64,000 nt of DNA from Amycolatopsis acidicola (GCF_007713735.2 NZ_VMNW02000013.1:80348-144347), one strand, 5' to 3'. Numbered from the stretch's first letter, positions 1 through 9,208 are shown. Notes: a model not told the origin generated them from the letters alone. Numbers and translations: made by a program.

Positions 1-139
1 CTGCGCATGGGTCCACCTTAGCCGGAGCGAGAACCTCGCCGCACCCCTCTTTACCTGGGCTTTGCCGAGGTGACGAACCAGCTACGGCACGCCGCGGTTA
101 ACAGCTGTCACGGGCGCCGCGCGGGGTTACCGTCGAGGT

Positions 140-445
140 ATGTACGTCGTCCTGCTCACTTACACCGCGCCATTGGAAGAAGTCGATCTCGCGCTGCCGG
201 ACCACGCGAAGTGGCTCGAAAAGCATTTCCAGGCGGGGGAGTTCCTCGCCGCCGGACGCCGGAACCCGCGGAACGGGGGCGTGATCATCACGCGCCCGAT
301 GGCGCGCGGGAAGCTGGACGCCATCCTCGCCACCGATCCGTTCTCGGTCGGGCACCTCGCTTCCTACGAGGTGGTCGAGTTCGCCGCGACGCGGACCGCG
401 CCGGAGGTGCGTCTGCTCAACGAGGCGATCGCGCAGAGCGCCTGA
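140..445 (+). CDS. YciI-like (YCII-related) domain protein
   Basis: A 101-residue protein that is a single YCII-related domain: an opening beta strand (MYVVLLTYT), a conserved His in DHAKWLEKH and a DPF motif near residue 72. Members form small ferredoxin-like dimers. Most have no known substrate, although some act as dehydrochlorinase-like enzymes, so no reaction is assigned. The start is supported by TACCGT at 128-133, six bases before the ATG, which suggests a leaderless message; GAGG just before the ATG could also serve as a weak ribosome site. It stands alone, converging on the small Cys-rich gene at 491-646. Confidence 0.85.
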   Translation: MYVVLLTYTAPLEEVDLALPDHAKWLEKHFQAGEFLAAGRRNPRNGGVIITRPMARGKLDAILATDPFSVGHLASYEVVEFAATRTAPEVRLLNEAIAQSA

Positions 446-490
446 GCGTCAGCAGGGGATGTTCGCTCCAGCCGGGGTGAACATCCCGCC

Positions 491-646
491 TCAGGCTGCC
501 TTCTTCACACCCGTCTTCGCCTGCTGCAGCGCGAGCACGGGACACTTGCGGCAGCGGGGCTTCGACCGGCAGCACTTCTTCTTGACCTTGCCGGATTTCA
601 TCAGTTTGCGGACTACAGCCTTGGGGTCCGCGTCCTTCTTGCCCAC
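491..646 (-). CDS. small Cys-rich basic protein under a putative iron box
   Basis: A 51-residue Lys/Arg-rich protein with four cysteines in a CC-x5-C-x2-C-P arrangement (residues 25-36), which looks like a compact metal or Fe-S site. A longer in-frame ATG exists at 697, but the GTG at 646 is preferred. It begins MGKKDADPK, and TACCCT at 654-659 lies exactly seven bases upstream, fitting a leaderless transcript; the longer form would place an iron box inside the coding sequence. It is divergent from typA. No function is recognised. The iron box and cysteines suggest a role in iron handling or Fe-S metabolism (inference). Confidence 0.7.
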   Translation of the reverse strand: MGKKDADPKAVVRKLMKSGKVKKKCCRSKPRCRKCPVLALQQAKTGVKKAA

Positions 647-651
647 GAGGG

Positions 652-670
652 TTAGGGTAGGTGAACCTAA
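652..670 (-). promoter_or_regulatory. putative IdeR/DtxR iron box
   Basis: TTAGGGTAGGTGAACCTAA matches the 19-bp IdeR/DtxR consensus TTAGGTTAGGCTAACCTAA at 16 of 19 positions, with intact TTAGG...CCTAA ends. It contains the candidate -10 box (TACCCT on the minus strand) of the Cys-rich gene at 491-646. An iron-loaded repressor bound here would block that promoter. It lies about 120 bp upstream of typA, so an effect on typA is less likely. Confidence 0.7.
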
Positions 671-792
671 CCTTGATCGCGGCGTGGCGATGGTCACAGC
701 AGGCCGCAGGGTATCCTGAGGGGCGACCGCCTATGGCCAAAGCCGGCCGGGGCGTTCTCCACCTTCACCCCTTTTAGTACAGGAGCCCTCGC

Positions 793-2694
793 GTGCCCGC
801 AGCAACCGCCGAGAAGGTCCGCACCGACCTCCGCAATGTGGCCATCGTGGCGCACGTCGACCACGGCAAGACCACCCTGGTCGACGCCATGCTCAGGCAG
901 TCCGGCGCGTTCGCCGAGCGGGCCGAGCTCGTCGACCGCGTGATGGACTCCGGCGAGCTGGAGCGGGAAAAGGGCATCACGATCCTGGCCAAGAACACGG
1001 CCATCCACCGCAAGACCCCGGACGGCGCGGTCACCATCAACGTGATCGACACCCCCGGCCACGCCGACTTCGGTGGCGAGGTCGAGCGCGGGCTCGCGAT
1101 GGTCGACGGAGTGGTGCTGCTGGTGGACGCCAGCGAGGGCCCGCTGCCGCAGACGCGGTTCGTGCTCCGCAAGACCCTTGAGGCCGGCCTGCCGGTCGTG
1201 CTGGTGGTCAACAAGGTCGACCGCCCCGACGCCCGGATCGCCGAGGTCGTCGAGGAAACCCACGACCTCCTGCTCGATCTGGCCGGCGACATCGAGGACG
1301 CCGACCTGGACGCGGTGCTCGACCTGCCGGTCGTCTACGCCTCCGCGCGCGCCGGCAAGGCCAGCCTGGAGCGGCCCGCCGACGGCGCACTGCCGGACAG
1401 TGAAAACCTCGACCCGCTCTTCGAGACCCTGCTGCGCCACGTGCCGCCGCCGCAGGCGGACGTCGACGGCCCGCTGCGCGCGCTGGTCACCAACCTCGAC
1501 GCGTCGAACTTCCTCGGCCGCATCGCGCTGATCCGCATCCACTCCGGCAAGCTCCGCAAGGGCCAGACCGTGGCGTGGCTGCGCGCCGACGGCTCGGTGC
1601 ACAACGTGCGCATCTCCGAGCTGCTGGTCACCGAGGCGCTCGAGCGCGTCCCCGCGCAGGAGGCCGAAGCGGGCGATCTCGTTGCCATCGCGGGAATCCC
1701 GGACATCACGATCGGCGACACCCTCGCCGACGTGGAGGACCCGGAGGCGCTGCCGCGGATCACCGTGGACGAGCCTGCCATCTCGATGACCATCGGCGTG
1801 AACACCTCGCCGCTGGCCGGGCGCAACGGCGGCGACAAGGTCACCGCCCGCCTGGTGAAGGCGCGGCTGGACCAGGAACTGGTCGGCAACGTGAGCATCA
1901 AGGTGCTGCCCACCGAGCGTCCGGACACCTGGGAGGTGCAGGGCCGCGGTGAGCTGGCGCTGGCCATCCTCGTCGAGCAGATGCGCCGCGAGGGCTTCGA
2001 GCTGACCGTCGGCAAGCCGCAGGTGGTCACCCGCACCATCGACGGCAAGCTGCACGAGCCGTTCGAGCGGCTGACGATCGACTCGCCGGAGGAGCACCTC
2101 GGCTCGATCACGCAGCTGATGGCCGCGCGCAAGGGCCGCATGGAACACATGGGCGGCAACGGCACCGGCCGGATCCGGATGGAGTACGTGCTGCCCGCAC
2201 GCGGGCTGATCGGCTTCCGCACCGACTTCCTCACCGAGACCCGCGGCACCGGCATCGCGAACCACGTGTTCGAGGGCTACTTCCCGTGGGCGGGCGAGAT
2301 CCGCACCCGGCACAGCGGTTCGCTGGTCGCCGACCGGTCCGGCCCGATCACCGCGTACGCGATGATCCAGCTCGCCGACCGCGGCACGTTCTTCGTCGAG
2401 CCCGGCGCCGAGGTGTACGAGGGCATGGTCGTCGGCGAGAACCCGCGCGCCGAGGACCTCGACATCAACATCACCAAGGAGAAGAAGCTCACCAACATGC
2501 GCTCGTCCACCGGTGACGAGCTCGAGCGCCTCGCCCGCCCGCGCAAGCTGGGCCTGGAGGAAGCGCTGGAGTTCTGCGCCGTCGACGAATGCGTCGAGGT
2601 GGCGCCGGACGTCGTGCGCGTGCGCAAGGTGACGCTCGACATCTCCCAGCGCGCCAAGGAGCGCTCCCGCGCGAAGAGCCGCGACCAGGGTTGA
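793..2694 (+). CDS. typA: ribosome-associated translational GTPase TypA/BipA
   Basis: A 633-residue protein of normal family length. The GTPase domain carries AHVDHGKTT (P loop), EREKGITI (switch I), DTPGHADFGGEV (G3) and NKVD (G4), followed by EF-G-like domains II, III and V and the TypA C-terminal domain. It binds the ribosome and supports assembly and translation under stress or cold. The GTG start at 793 has AGGAG at 781-785. lpqW follows on the same strand, the same neighbourhood as M. tuberculosis Rv1165-Rv1166. Confidence 0.97.
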   Translation: MPAATAEKVRTDLRNVAIVAHVDHGKTTLVDAMLRQSGAFAERAELVDRVMDSGELEREKGITILAKNTAIHRKTPDGAVTINVIDTPGHADFGGEVERGLAMVDGVVLLVDASEGPLPQTRFVLRKTLEAGLPVVLVVNKVDRPDARIAEVVEETHDLLLDLAGDIEDADLDAVLDLPVVYASARAGKASLERPADGALPDSENLDPLFETLLRHVPPPQADVDGPLRALVTNLDASNFLGRIALIRIHSGKLRKGQTVAWLRADGSVHNVRISELLVTEALERVPAQEAEAGDLVAIAGIPDITIGDTLADVEDPEALPRITVDEPAISMTIGVNTSPLAGRNGGDKVTARLVKARLDQELVGNVSIKVLPTERPDTWEVQGRGELALAILVEQMRREGFELTVGKPQVVTRTIDGKLHEPFERLTIDSPEEHLGSITQLMAARKGRMEHMGGNGTGRIRMEYVLPARGLIGFRTDFLTETRGTGIANHVFEGYFPWAGEIRTRHSGSLVADRSGPITAYAMIQLADRGTFFVEPGAEVYEGMVVGENPRAEDLDINITKEKKLTNMRSSTGDELERLARPRKLGLEEALEFCAVDECVEVAPDVVRVRKVTLDISQRAKERSRAKSRDQG

Positions 2695-2703
2695 TCCTTC
2701 TTT

Positions 2704-2728
2704 ACGGCCCGGCCACACGCCGGGCCGT
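2704..2728 (+). terminator. hairpin after typA
   Basis: Ten-base perfect arms ACGGCCCGGC (2704-2713) and GCCGGGCCGT (2719-2728) around a five-base loop, starting ten bases after the typA stop. There is no long T tract. Confidence 0.6.
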
Positions 2729-2945
2729 ACTGTACCCACGGTTTGCCGATCCGACCGTCAGTCACGGTTGTCCAGCCTGGTAGGCCGGGTTCCGGCAAGT
2801 GGGGGGAACCCCGGGCAGGCCGCGAACGTCCACCTTTTGGCGGTACCTGATCCGGTGCGGAGCACCGGACAGCTGTCTGGCAATCTCGGTACCACGCCAA
2901 CAGGGCTTGTGGCACCATCGTGGGCTCAGCGCCAGGGGAGGCAGT

Positions 2946-4670
2946 GTGCGGAAAGGCAAAGCGGCAGCGTTGATCCTGCTGCTGGCTGCCGTGCTCGCCG
3001 CTTGCACGAACACCCCGCCGGCGCCGATCGTCACTTCGCCGGTCGCGCAGTCCACCACATCCACCACACCCAGCCCGTCACAGATCGTGATCGGCATGGA
3101 CGACATCGCGGGCGGCTACAACCCGCACAACCTCGCGGACCAGTCCACGATCACCACGGCGCTCTCGCAGCTGCTGCTGCCTTCGGTGTTCCGCCAGTCC
3201 GACGACGGCCAGTATCAGCTCGACACCACGCTGATGCGCTCGGCCGAGGTCACCTCGCAGGAGCCGTTCACGGTCACCTACGAGATCCGCCAGGACGCGT
3301 CCTGGTCGGACGGCGCCCCGATCGCGGTGGAGGACTTCGTCTACCTCGCCGACGCGATGCGCGACCAGCCCGGCGTGGTCGAGCCCGCCGGCTACCGGCT
3401 CATCTCGAACATCCAGCCCGGCGAGGGCGGCAAGAAGGTCCAGGTCACGTTCTCACAGGCCTATCCCGGCTGGCGGACGCTGTTCTCGAACCTCCTGCCC
3501 CAGCATCTGCTGAAAGACGCTCCAGGTGGCTGGCAGGGGGCTCTGCAGGGCAGTTTTCCGGCCTATGGCGGACCGTTCTCCATCAAGCAGCTGGACAACG
3601 CGCGCGGCGAGATCATCCTGGAACGCAACGAGCGCTACTGGGACAAGCCGGCGGCGGTGGACCAGATCGTGCTGCGCCGGTCCGACCAGGCCGGGCTCGC
3701 CACGGCGCTGCGCAGCGGTAACGACCAGTTCGTGATGTCCCGTACCGACAGCGTCGGCCTCCAGCAGCTGCAGGCGTTGGGCAGCTCGGTCCAGCTGAGC
3801 ACCGTCGCGAGCCCGCGCGTCGCGAGCGTGCTGCTGCGCCCGGCCAACGGACCGTTGGTGGACAACGACGTGCGTGCCGGCGTGGCCGCGCTCATCGACC
3901 GCAACAAGCTGATCGACGAAGGCACCAACGGGGGCCCCTCGGCCGGTCTCCGCGCCGACGCCCAGGTGCTCCCGCCGTCCGAATCCGGTTACACCGCAAC
4001 GATTCCGGCCAACGCGTCGGCGCCGGACCCGGCCGCGGCGGAGGCGCTGCTGAAGAGCGCGGGCTACACCAAGGAAGCCGGCACCTGGCGCAAGGACGGC
4101 AAACCGCTGACGCTCGTCATCGCCTCGCCCGGCACGCAGGAGCCGTACGCGAGCATCGCGAAGGAGCTGTCCACCGAGCTGACCGCGGCCGGGGTGCAGG
4201 TCAGCGTGATCAACCCGCAGCCGCGCGACCTCTTCTCGAACCTGCTGGCCATGCCGGTCACCAAGAACGGGCAGACCACCACCGACGGCTCCGGCACGGT
4301 CGGTGTCGACATCGCGGTGGTCCCGACGGCGGTCGGCGGCGACCCGGCGACGGTGCTGGCCTCGGAGTTCGGCTGCCGTCCCGGGCAGGACACCACTTCC
4401 TCCACGGCGACGGTGACCCCGGCGAACCCGGCCGCGGTGTGCGACGCCGAACTTCAGCCGACCATCGACGCCGCGCTCGCCGGTACCAAGACGATGGCCG
4501 AGGCACTGTCCGAAGTGGAACCGAAGCTGTGGGCGCAGCACACGGTGCTCCCGCTCTTCCAGCTCGCCGACACGCTGGCGATTGGTTCAGGCATTTCCGG
4601 CGTGACGCCGGGACCGGCGATGGTTGGGCCGTTCGGGTCAGCCGTGAATTGGACACGTGGCGGCAAGTAA
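2946..4670 (+). CDS. lpqW: LpqW-like lipoprotein, family 5 solute-binding fold
   Basis: A 574-residue lipoprotein with a basic N terminus, a hydrophobic stretch and lipobox LAAC (Cys near residue 19), then an SBP_bac_5 fold as in peptide-binding proteins. The GTG at 2946 follows GGGGAGG, and longer in-frame starts would spoil the signal peptide. In mycobacteria LpqW is not a transporter component but influences the balance of phosphatidylinositol mannosides and lipoarabinomannan. The position after typA and the sequence type support that assignment. A plain peptide-binding role remains possible because a second binding protein with permeases follows. Confidence 0.8.
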   Translation: MRKGKAAALILLLAAVLAACTNTPPAPIVTSPVAQSTTSTTPSPSQIVIGMDDIAGGYNPHNLADQSTITTALSQLLLPSVFRQSDDGQYQLDTTLMRSAEVTSQEPFTVTYEIRQDASWSDGAPIAVEDFVYLADAMRDQPGVVEPAGYRLISNIQPGEGGKKVQVTFSQAYPGWRTLFSNLLPQHLLKDAPGGWQGALQGSFPAYGGPFSIKQLDNARGEIILERNERYWDKPAAVDQIVLRRSDQAGLATALRSGNDQFVMSRTDSVGLQQLQALGSSVQLSTVASPRVASVLLRPANGPLVDNDVRAGVAALIDRNKLIDEGTNGGPSAGLRADAQVLPPSESGYTATIPANASAPDPAAAEALLKSAGYTKEAGTWRKDGKPLTLVIASPGTQEPYASIAKELSTELTAAGVQVSVINPQPRDLFSNLLAMPVTKNGQTTTDGSGTVGVDIAVVPTAVGGDPATVLASEFGCRPGQDTTSSTATVTPANPAAVCDAELQPTIDAALAGTKTMAEALSEVEPKLWAQHTVLPLFQLADTLAIGSGISGVTPGPAMVGPFGSAVNWTRGGK

Positions 4671-4717
4671 CCAACGTATGTCCTCATGTTATCTGGAAGT
4701 CACCCTTTGGTCACAAT

Positions 4718-4759
4718 CACTCTGAGAGTGGTGACTCGGTGTGCACATCTTTCTAGCGT
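4718..4759 (+). promoter_or_regulatory. palindrome and candidate promoter of the peptide-transporter operon
   Basis: CACTCT-G-AGAGTG (4718-4730) is a perfect 13-bp palindrome. It abuts GTGACT (4731-4736), which sits 17 bp from TAGCGT (4754-4759), a plausible -35/-10 pair. The binding-protein gene starts at 4863 and has its own strong Shine-Dalgarno, so this looks like a regulated promoter with a leader of about 100 bases. The binding regulator is unknown. Confidence 0.4.
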
Positions 4760-4862
4760 TCTCCGGCAGTGCGCCGGACGCGTGCATCCGGTGTGACATA
4801 AGCTCCGGCCTAACGCCGGAGTGGTGTGGACCATGGGTCCAGTGCTAGGAGGGCACACGTAA

Positions 4863-6647
4863 ATGAGCAGATGGAAAGCAGCCTCGGCCTTAACGATGGC
4901 CGTGACTGCAGCGCTCGTGCTGAGCGCTTGCGGCGGAGGCGGCGACAACGGGAGCACGGACCAGAACGGTTCGAGCACCGACGTCAAGAGCATGGCTGTC
5001 GGCAAGGCGGAAAACGCCCAAGCCGGCACGTTCAAACTGGGCGACGCTCCCTCGTGGGACGGCCCTGTCACGGTCGGGATCGATGACGCCTACTCGGCGT
5101 ACAACAACCAGACTCCGGACACCAACACCTCGTACAACTACTACGTGATCGTTGCTGTCCTTGCCGGTTCGAACATGCTCGACGGCAACAACAAGCCCCT
5201 GCTCAACACCGACGTGCTGGACTCGTGGGACGTGACCTCCACCAGCCCGTACACCGTCACCTACAAGATCAAGCCGGGTGTCAAGTGGTCCGACGGCGCG
5301 CCGTGGAACTGCAAGGACTACTACCTCGCGTACCTGGCGAACCGGGGCACCACCGGGTTCAACGCGGCGGCGACGGCGGGCTATGACCTGATCGACAGCG
5401 CCAAGTGCACCGACGACCAGACCTTCGTCACCACGTACAAGCAGCCCTACATCGACTACAAGGGCCTGTTCGACGGCGCGGCCATGCTGCCGGCGCACGT
5501 CCTCGAGGCGAAGACCGGCATCCCGGACATCACTCAGCTGAACCCGAACAGCGACCCGGCACTGCTCAAGAAGGCCGGCGACTTCTGGACCAATGAGTGG
5601 AAGGGCTTCAACAAGGACATCATGCCGGCCTCCGGGCCGTACATGATCACCGCTTTCGACCAGAACCAGGGCGCGGTGACCTTGGAGAAGAACCCGAACT
5701 GGATCGGCGCCAAGGGCGGCCCGAACAAGATCATCGTCAAGTCGTTCTCCGACACCAAGGCGATGGCCACCGCGCTGCAGAACGGTGAGATCCAGGTCGT
5801 CGCTTCGACGCAGCCCGACGCGACCGCGGCCGACACCCTCAAGGGCCTCTCGGCGCAGGGCGTCACCTACGGTTCGGCGCCGCAGCTGTCGTACGAGCAC
5901 CTGGACATGCAGTACAAGAACCCGATCCTGAAGGACGAGGCCGCACGCAAGGCCCTGTTCCAGGTGATCGACCGGTCGGCGATCACGGACAAGCTGCTCA
6001 AGGAAGTCCAGTCGGACATCACCCCGATGAACAGCCTGATCTACCTGCCGACGGACCAGGGGTACCAGGACGTCTACAGCGACAAGGCGGGCAAGGGCGC
6101 GGCCGAGGCCAAGAAGACCCTCGAGGCCGACGGCTGGACGCTCGGCGCGGACGGCATCTACCAGAAGAACGGGCAGCGGTTCTCGGTCACGATCTCGCAC
6201 AACAACAACGCGCGTCGTGACCAGACGGTCGAGCTGATCCAGTCCCAGGCCAAGGCCGCGGGCATCGAGGTCAAGAACGACAACGACCCGAACTTCCTCT
6301 CCGGTGGCCGGGTCAGCACGGGTAACTACGACATCGCGCTCTTCGCGTGGTCGCAGCCGCCGTTCAAGTCGCAGTCGCAGCCGCTCTACTCCACGGGCGG
6401 TAACCAGAACTGGCAGAACTTCAGCGACCCGAAGGTGGACGACACCTTCAAGCAGGCCGTGGTCGCCACGGACGAAGCCACCGCGACGAAGCTGTACCAG
6501 CAGGCCGACTCGCAGATCGCCCAGGACTACGCGTCGCTGCCGCTCTACGCGGTGCCGTCGATGTGGGCCTTCCAGGGCATCGACAGGGTGTACATGCAGT
6601 CGTACCTCGGTGCGCTGTGGAACGCCGGTGAGTGGGCGCAGAAGTAA
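4863..6647 (+). CDS. peptide ABC transporter substrate-binding lipoprotein (family 5)
   Basis: A 594-residue SBP_bac_5 protein with signal peptide and lipobox LSAC followed by a Gly-rich linker (CGGGGDNG). The mature protein has the family features WSDGAPWNCKDYYLAY and ASGPYMITAFDQNQGAVTLEKNPNW. It captures oligopeptides or related solutes at the outer membrane face and delivers them to the two permeases that follow. The ATG has AGGAGGG at 4847-4853. The matching ATPase is not adjacent; a fused DppD-DppF protein at 62114-63892 is the best candidate within the window. Confidence 0.93.
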   Translation: MSRWKAASALTMAVTAALVLSACGGGGDNGSTDQNGSSTDVKSMAVGKAENAQAGTFKLGDAPSWDGPVTVGIDDAYSAYNNQTPDTNTSYNYYVIVAVLAGSNMLDGNNKPLLNTDVLDSWDVTSTSPYTVTYKIKPGVKWSDGAPWNCKDYYLAYLANRGTTGFNAAATAGYDLIDSAKCTDDQTFVTTYKQPYIDYKGLFDGAAMLPAHVLEAKTGIPDITQLNPNSDPALLKKAGDFWTNEWKGFNKDIMPASGPYMITAFDQNQGAVTLEKNPNWIGAKGGPNKIIVKSFSDTKAMATALQNGEIQVVASTQPDATAADTLKGLSAQGVTYGSAPQLSYEHLDMQYKNPILKDEAARKALFQVIDRSAITDKLLKEVQSDITPMNSLIYLPTDQGYQDVYSDKAGKGAAEAKKTLEADGWTLGADGIYQKNGQRFSVTISHNNNARRDQTVELIQSQAKAAGIEVKNDNDPNFLSGGRVSTGNYDIALFAWSQPPFKSQSQPLYSTGGNQNWQNFSDPKVDDTFKQAVVATDEATATKLYQQADSQIAQDYASLPLYAVPSMWAFQGIDRVYMQSYLGALWNAGEWAQK

Positions 6648-6675
6648 GCTGCGGCTCTAGGCAGAACCCTGGTGG

Positions 6676-6712
6676 AGTCCGGGGGCCGGGTCACGAACCC
6701 GGCCCCCGGACT
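6676..6712 (+). terminator. strong hairpin between binding protein and permeases
   Basis: Sixteen-base perfect arms (6676-6691 and 6697-6712) with loop CACGA, very GC rich, beginning 28 bases after the binding-protein stop. The permease genes continue on the same strand 100 bp later with no obvious new promoter. It may be a partial terminator or mRNA 3' stabiliser that gives more binding protein than permease, a common design in such operons. Confidence 0.65.
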
Positions 6713-6812
6713 TCCTCCGGAAGTAGCTGTCGACCGTTGGGCAACCCCCGCTACGGTGGACACCGGGCGCGGCTGCATACTTCCGGCCAGGCCCGGATGA
6801 GGAGCATTCTCG

Positions 6813-7829
6813 TTGAACCTGGTTATCTATATTCTTCGCCGTCTGGCGATATCGATCCCCGTCCTGCTGGTGGGGACCTTTCTGGTGTTCATGATGGTCG
6901 CGGCAGCCGGGGACCCGCTGGCGGAGCTCCGGGGCAGGCCGAACATCAACCCGGAAGCCATCGCGGAAACGGCCCGCCAGCTTGGTCTGGACAAGCCGAT
7001 CATCGAACGCTACTTCTACTGGCTCGGGCACTTCCTGACCGGTGACTGGGGCGTTTCGGTCGCGCAGGGCAATGCCATGCAGCCGGTGTTCCCGAAGGTC
7101 ATGGGCGCCTTCGACGTCACGATCAAACTGGTGGTCGGCGCCGAGATCCTGGCGCTCATCGTCGGGGTGGCCGTCGGGGTGCTGGCGGCGGTCAAGCAGT
7201 ACTCGATCGTCGACTACGTCGCGACCACGCTGGCGTTCTTCCTGTTCTCGATGCCGATCTTCTGCGTCGCGATCGTGCTCAAGACCTACGCCATCCAGAT
7301 CAACGTCTGGATTCGTGACCTCGGGCTGACCGATCTGCTCGGTAATCCATGGTTGCGCACGACGAGTCCGGAAACGCTGAGTTCCACCGGATTCGGCGAT
7401 TTCCTGGCGAAATACACGGGCGCGTATCTTTTGCCGACTTTGTCCATCATGGCGATCAGTTTCGCCGCGTACAGCCGTTTCCAGCGTGCTTCGATGCTGG
7501 AAACGCTCAACATGGATTATGTGCGGACAGCGCGGGCAAAGGGGCTTTCCGGCTCCCGTGTCGTGTTCCGGCACGCATTCCGTAACGCGCTGATTCCGGT
7601 GGCCACGCTCTTCTCGGTGAACTTCGGCCAGGTGCTGACCGGCGCGATCATCACCGAGACCGTGTTCAACTGGCACGGGATGGGCACGCTGCTCGTCCAA
7701 TCGGTGTCGCACAACGACCCGAACACGTTGATGGGCTGGCTGGTGGTCGTCGCCGTGATGGTGGTGGCCGCGAACCTGATCGCAGATCTGCTGTACGGCA
7801 TCATGGACCCGAGGATTCGCGTTGGCTGA
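6813..7829 (+). CDS. peptide ABC transporter permease (DppB type)
   Basis: A 338-residue membrane protein. It has the DppB N-terminal pattern YILRRLAISIPVLLVGTFLVF, about six membrane spans and the EAA loop near YVRTARAKGLSGSRVVFRHAFRNALIPVAT that contacts the ATPase. The TTG start at 6813 follows GAGGAG at 6799-6804. It overlaps the second permease by eight bases, indicating translational coupling. Confidence 0.92.
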   Translation: MNLVIYILRRLAISIPVLLVGTFLVFMMVAAAGDPLAELRGRPNINPEAIAETARQLGLDKPIIERYFYWLGHFLTGDWGVSVAQGNAMQPVFPKVMGAFDVTIKLVVGAEILALIVGVAVGVLAAVKQYSIVDYVATTLAFFLFSMPIFCVAIVLKTYAIQINVWIRDLGLTDLLGNPWLRTTSPETLSSTGFGDFLAKYTGAYLLPTLSIMAISFAAYSRFQRASMLETLNMDYVRTARAKGLSGSRVVFRHAFRNALIPVATLFSVNFGQVLTGAIITETVFNWHGMGTLLVQSVSHNDPNTLMGWLVVVAVMVVAANLIADLLYGIMDPRIRVG

Positions 7830-8760
7830 CATGAACTCTTTGGTTGCCGGCGAGGCGGCCTCGGCCGCCCAGCGCGAAGGCACCCTGCCTCCCGAGGCAC
7901 TTCCGGAACCGGTCAGCCAGGGCAAACTGGTCCTGCGCAAGTTCCTGCGGCACAAGCTGGCCATGGTCAGCACGGTGGTGCTCCTGCTCATCGTGCTGAT
8001 CGCGCTGCTGATGCCGATATTCTGGAAGCACAATTACGAGGACGCGAGCTTCCCGTCGTTCGCGTCGCCGAGCGGGGACTTCCCGCTGGGCACCACCCAG
8101 GTCGGCAAGGACATGGTGTCGCAGGTGTTGCGCGGCACCCAGTTCTCGTTGCTGATCGCGGTCATCGTGTCGATCGTGGCCACCTTCATCGGCGTGATTT
8201 TCGGTGCGCTGGCCGGATATCTGCGCGGGTTCACCGACTCGTCGCTGTCCCGGCTGACCGACCTGTTCCTGATCATCCCGCAGATCGCGGCCGCGGCCAT
8301 CATGGCGAAGGTCTTCGGCCACGGCAGCTGGTTCGTCGTCGCGATGGTGCTGGCGCTGTTCGCGTGGATGCCGATCGCGCGGATCACCCGGGCCGAGGCG
8401 ATGGCCTTGTCCCAGCGCGAGTTCGTCGAAGCCGCGCGGGCGGCGGGCGCGGGTACCGGGCGGATCATCTTCCGCCACCTGGTGCCCAACATGGTCGGCA
8501 GCATCACGGTGAACGCCACCCTGGCCGTGGCGCAGGCGGTGCTGGTCGAGGCCGCGCTGAGCTTCATCGGCCTCGGTGTGCAACCACCGGACACCTCGCT
8601 CGGCCGGATCATCCTGGAGAACTACGCGCAGGTGCAGAACCGGCCGTGGCTGTTCTTCGGGCCGTTCGTGGTGCTGGTGCTGATTTCCTTGTCGATCAAC
8701 TTCATCGGTGACGGTCTGCGGGACGCCTTCGACCCGCGCCAGCGCCGAATGAAGGCCTGA
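7822..8760 (+). CDS. peptide ABC transporter permease (DppC type)
   Basis: A 312-residue protein with the OppC/DppC N-terminal region, six predicted membrane spans and the EAA loop EFVEAARAAGAGTGRIIFRHLVPNMVG. It forms the second half of the membrane pore with the preceding permease. The start is TTG at 7822, overlapping the upstream gene; an ATG at 7831 is a possible alternative. It is the last gene of the operon, followed at once by a strong terminator, so the operon has no ATPase gene. Confidence 0.92.
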   Translation: MADMNSLVAGEAASAAQREGTLPPEALPEPVSQGKLVLRKFLRHKLAMVSTVVLLLIVLIALLMPIFWKHNYEDASFPSFASPSGDFPLGTTQVGKDMVSQVLRGTQFSLLIAVIVSIVATFIGVIFGALAGYLRGFTDSSLSRLTDLFLIIPQIAAAAIMAKVFGHGSWFVVAMVLALFAWMPIARITRAEAMALSQREFVEAARAAGAGTGRIIFRHLVPNMVGSITVNATLAVAQAVLVEAALSFIGLGVQPPDTSLGRIILENYAQVQNRPWLFFGPFVVLVLISLSINFIGDGLRDAFDPRQRRMKA

Positions 8761-8772
8761 CGACCCCACCAG

Positions 8773-8810
8773 AAAAAGCCCTTCCCCGAACATTCAGGGA
8801 AGGGCTTTTT
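8773..8810 (+). terminator. rho-independent terminator of the transporter operon
   Basis: Arms AAAAAGCCCTTCCC (8773-8786) and GGGAAGGGCTTTTT (8797-8810) form a 14-base perfect stem followed by CTTTT. This is the clearest intrinsic terminator in the window. Confidence 0.92.
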
Positions 8811-9177
8811 CTTTTACGCACCCCCTCCGCTTCGCTCCGGGACCCGGCAACGCGAAGCGAGCCGCCCCACGACCACACCCCACCATCGTTCCGATCCCCA
8901 GCGCTCTTCAGCGGTCGGTGTGCCGGGTCAAGGCATCTTTCCCGCCTTGACGCGGTGCGGCGACCGTTGAACACTGCGCGATCGGGGCGGGGGTGGGGTG
9001 CACACAGCGCGCGCTACGCGCGTCCGTTGCTGTCTCAAGTCGAGGACGCAAAAAGCCGAGGGGAAAAGATTAAGAGATTGTCCTCGCCGGACGGGCAAGC
9101 TCAAGGATGGACAGGGGTTTCGTAGCTCGGGCGGCGGTTTTCGGCGTGGCTGGGGAGAAGGGGCGGTCCGCTGGCGC

Positions 9178-9208
9178 GGCCCGCCCCCTCAAAAAACACC
9201 GCGGCCCG
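9178..9208 (-). repeat. 31-bp dispersed repeat, copy 1
   Basis: This 31-bp sequence recurs in inverted orientation at 63970-64000 with one mismatch. Read on the minus strand it runs CGGGCCGCGGTG, a T run, then GAGGGGGCGGGCC. Both copies lie downstream of a gene 3' end and read in that gene's direction, so it may be a 3'-end or terminator-associated element rather than a transposon end. The second copy reaches the window edge, so its full length is unknown. Confidence 0.75.

Noticed and set aside
694..2739. A 681-codon open frame antisense to typA
   Set aside because: It mirrors a clear TypA gene, is rich in Arg/His/Asp/Leu as expected from antisense high-GC codons, and has no recognisable domain or ribosome site.
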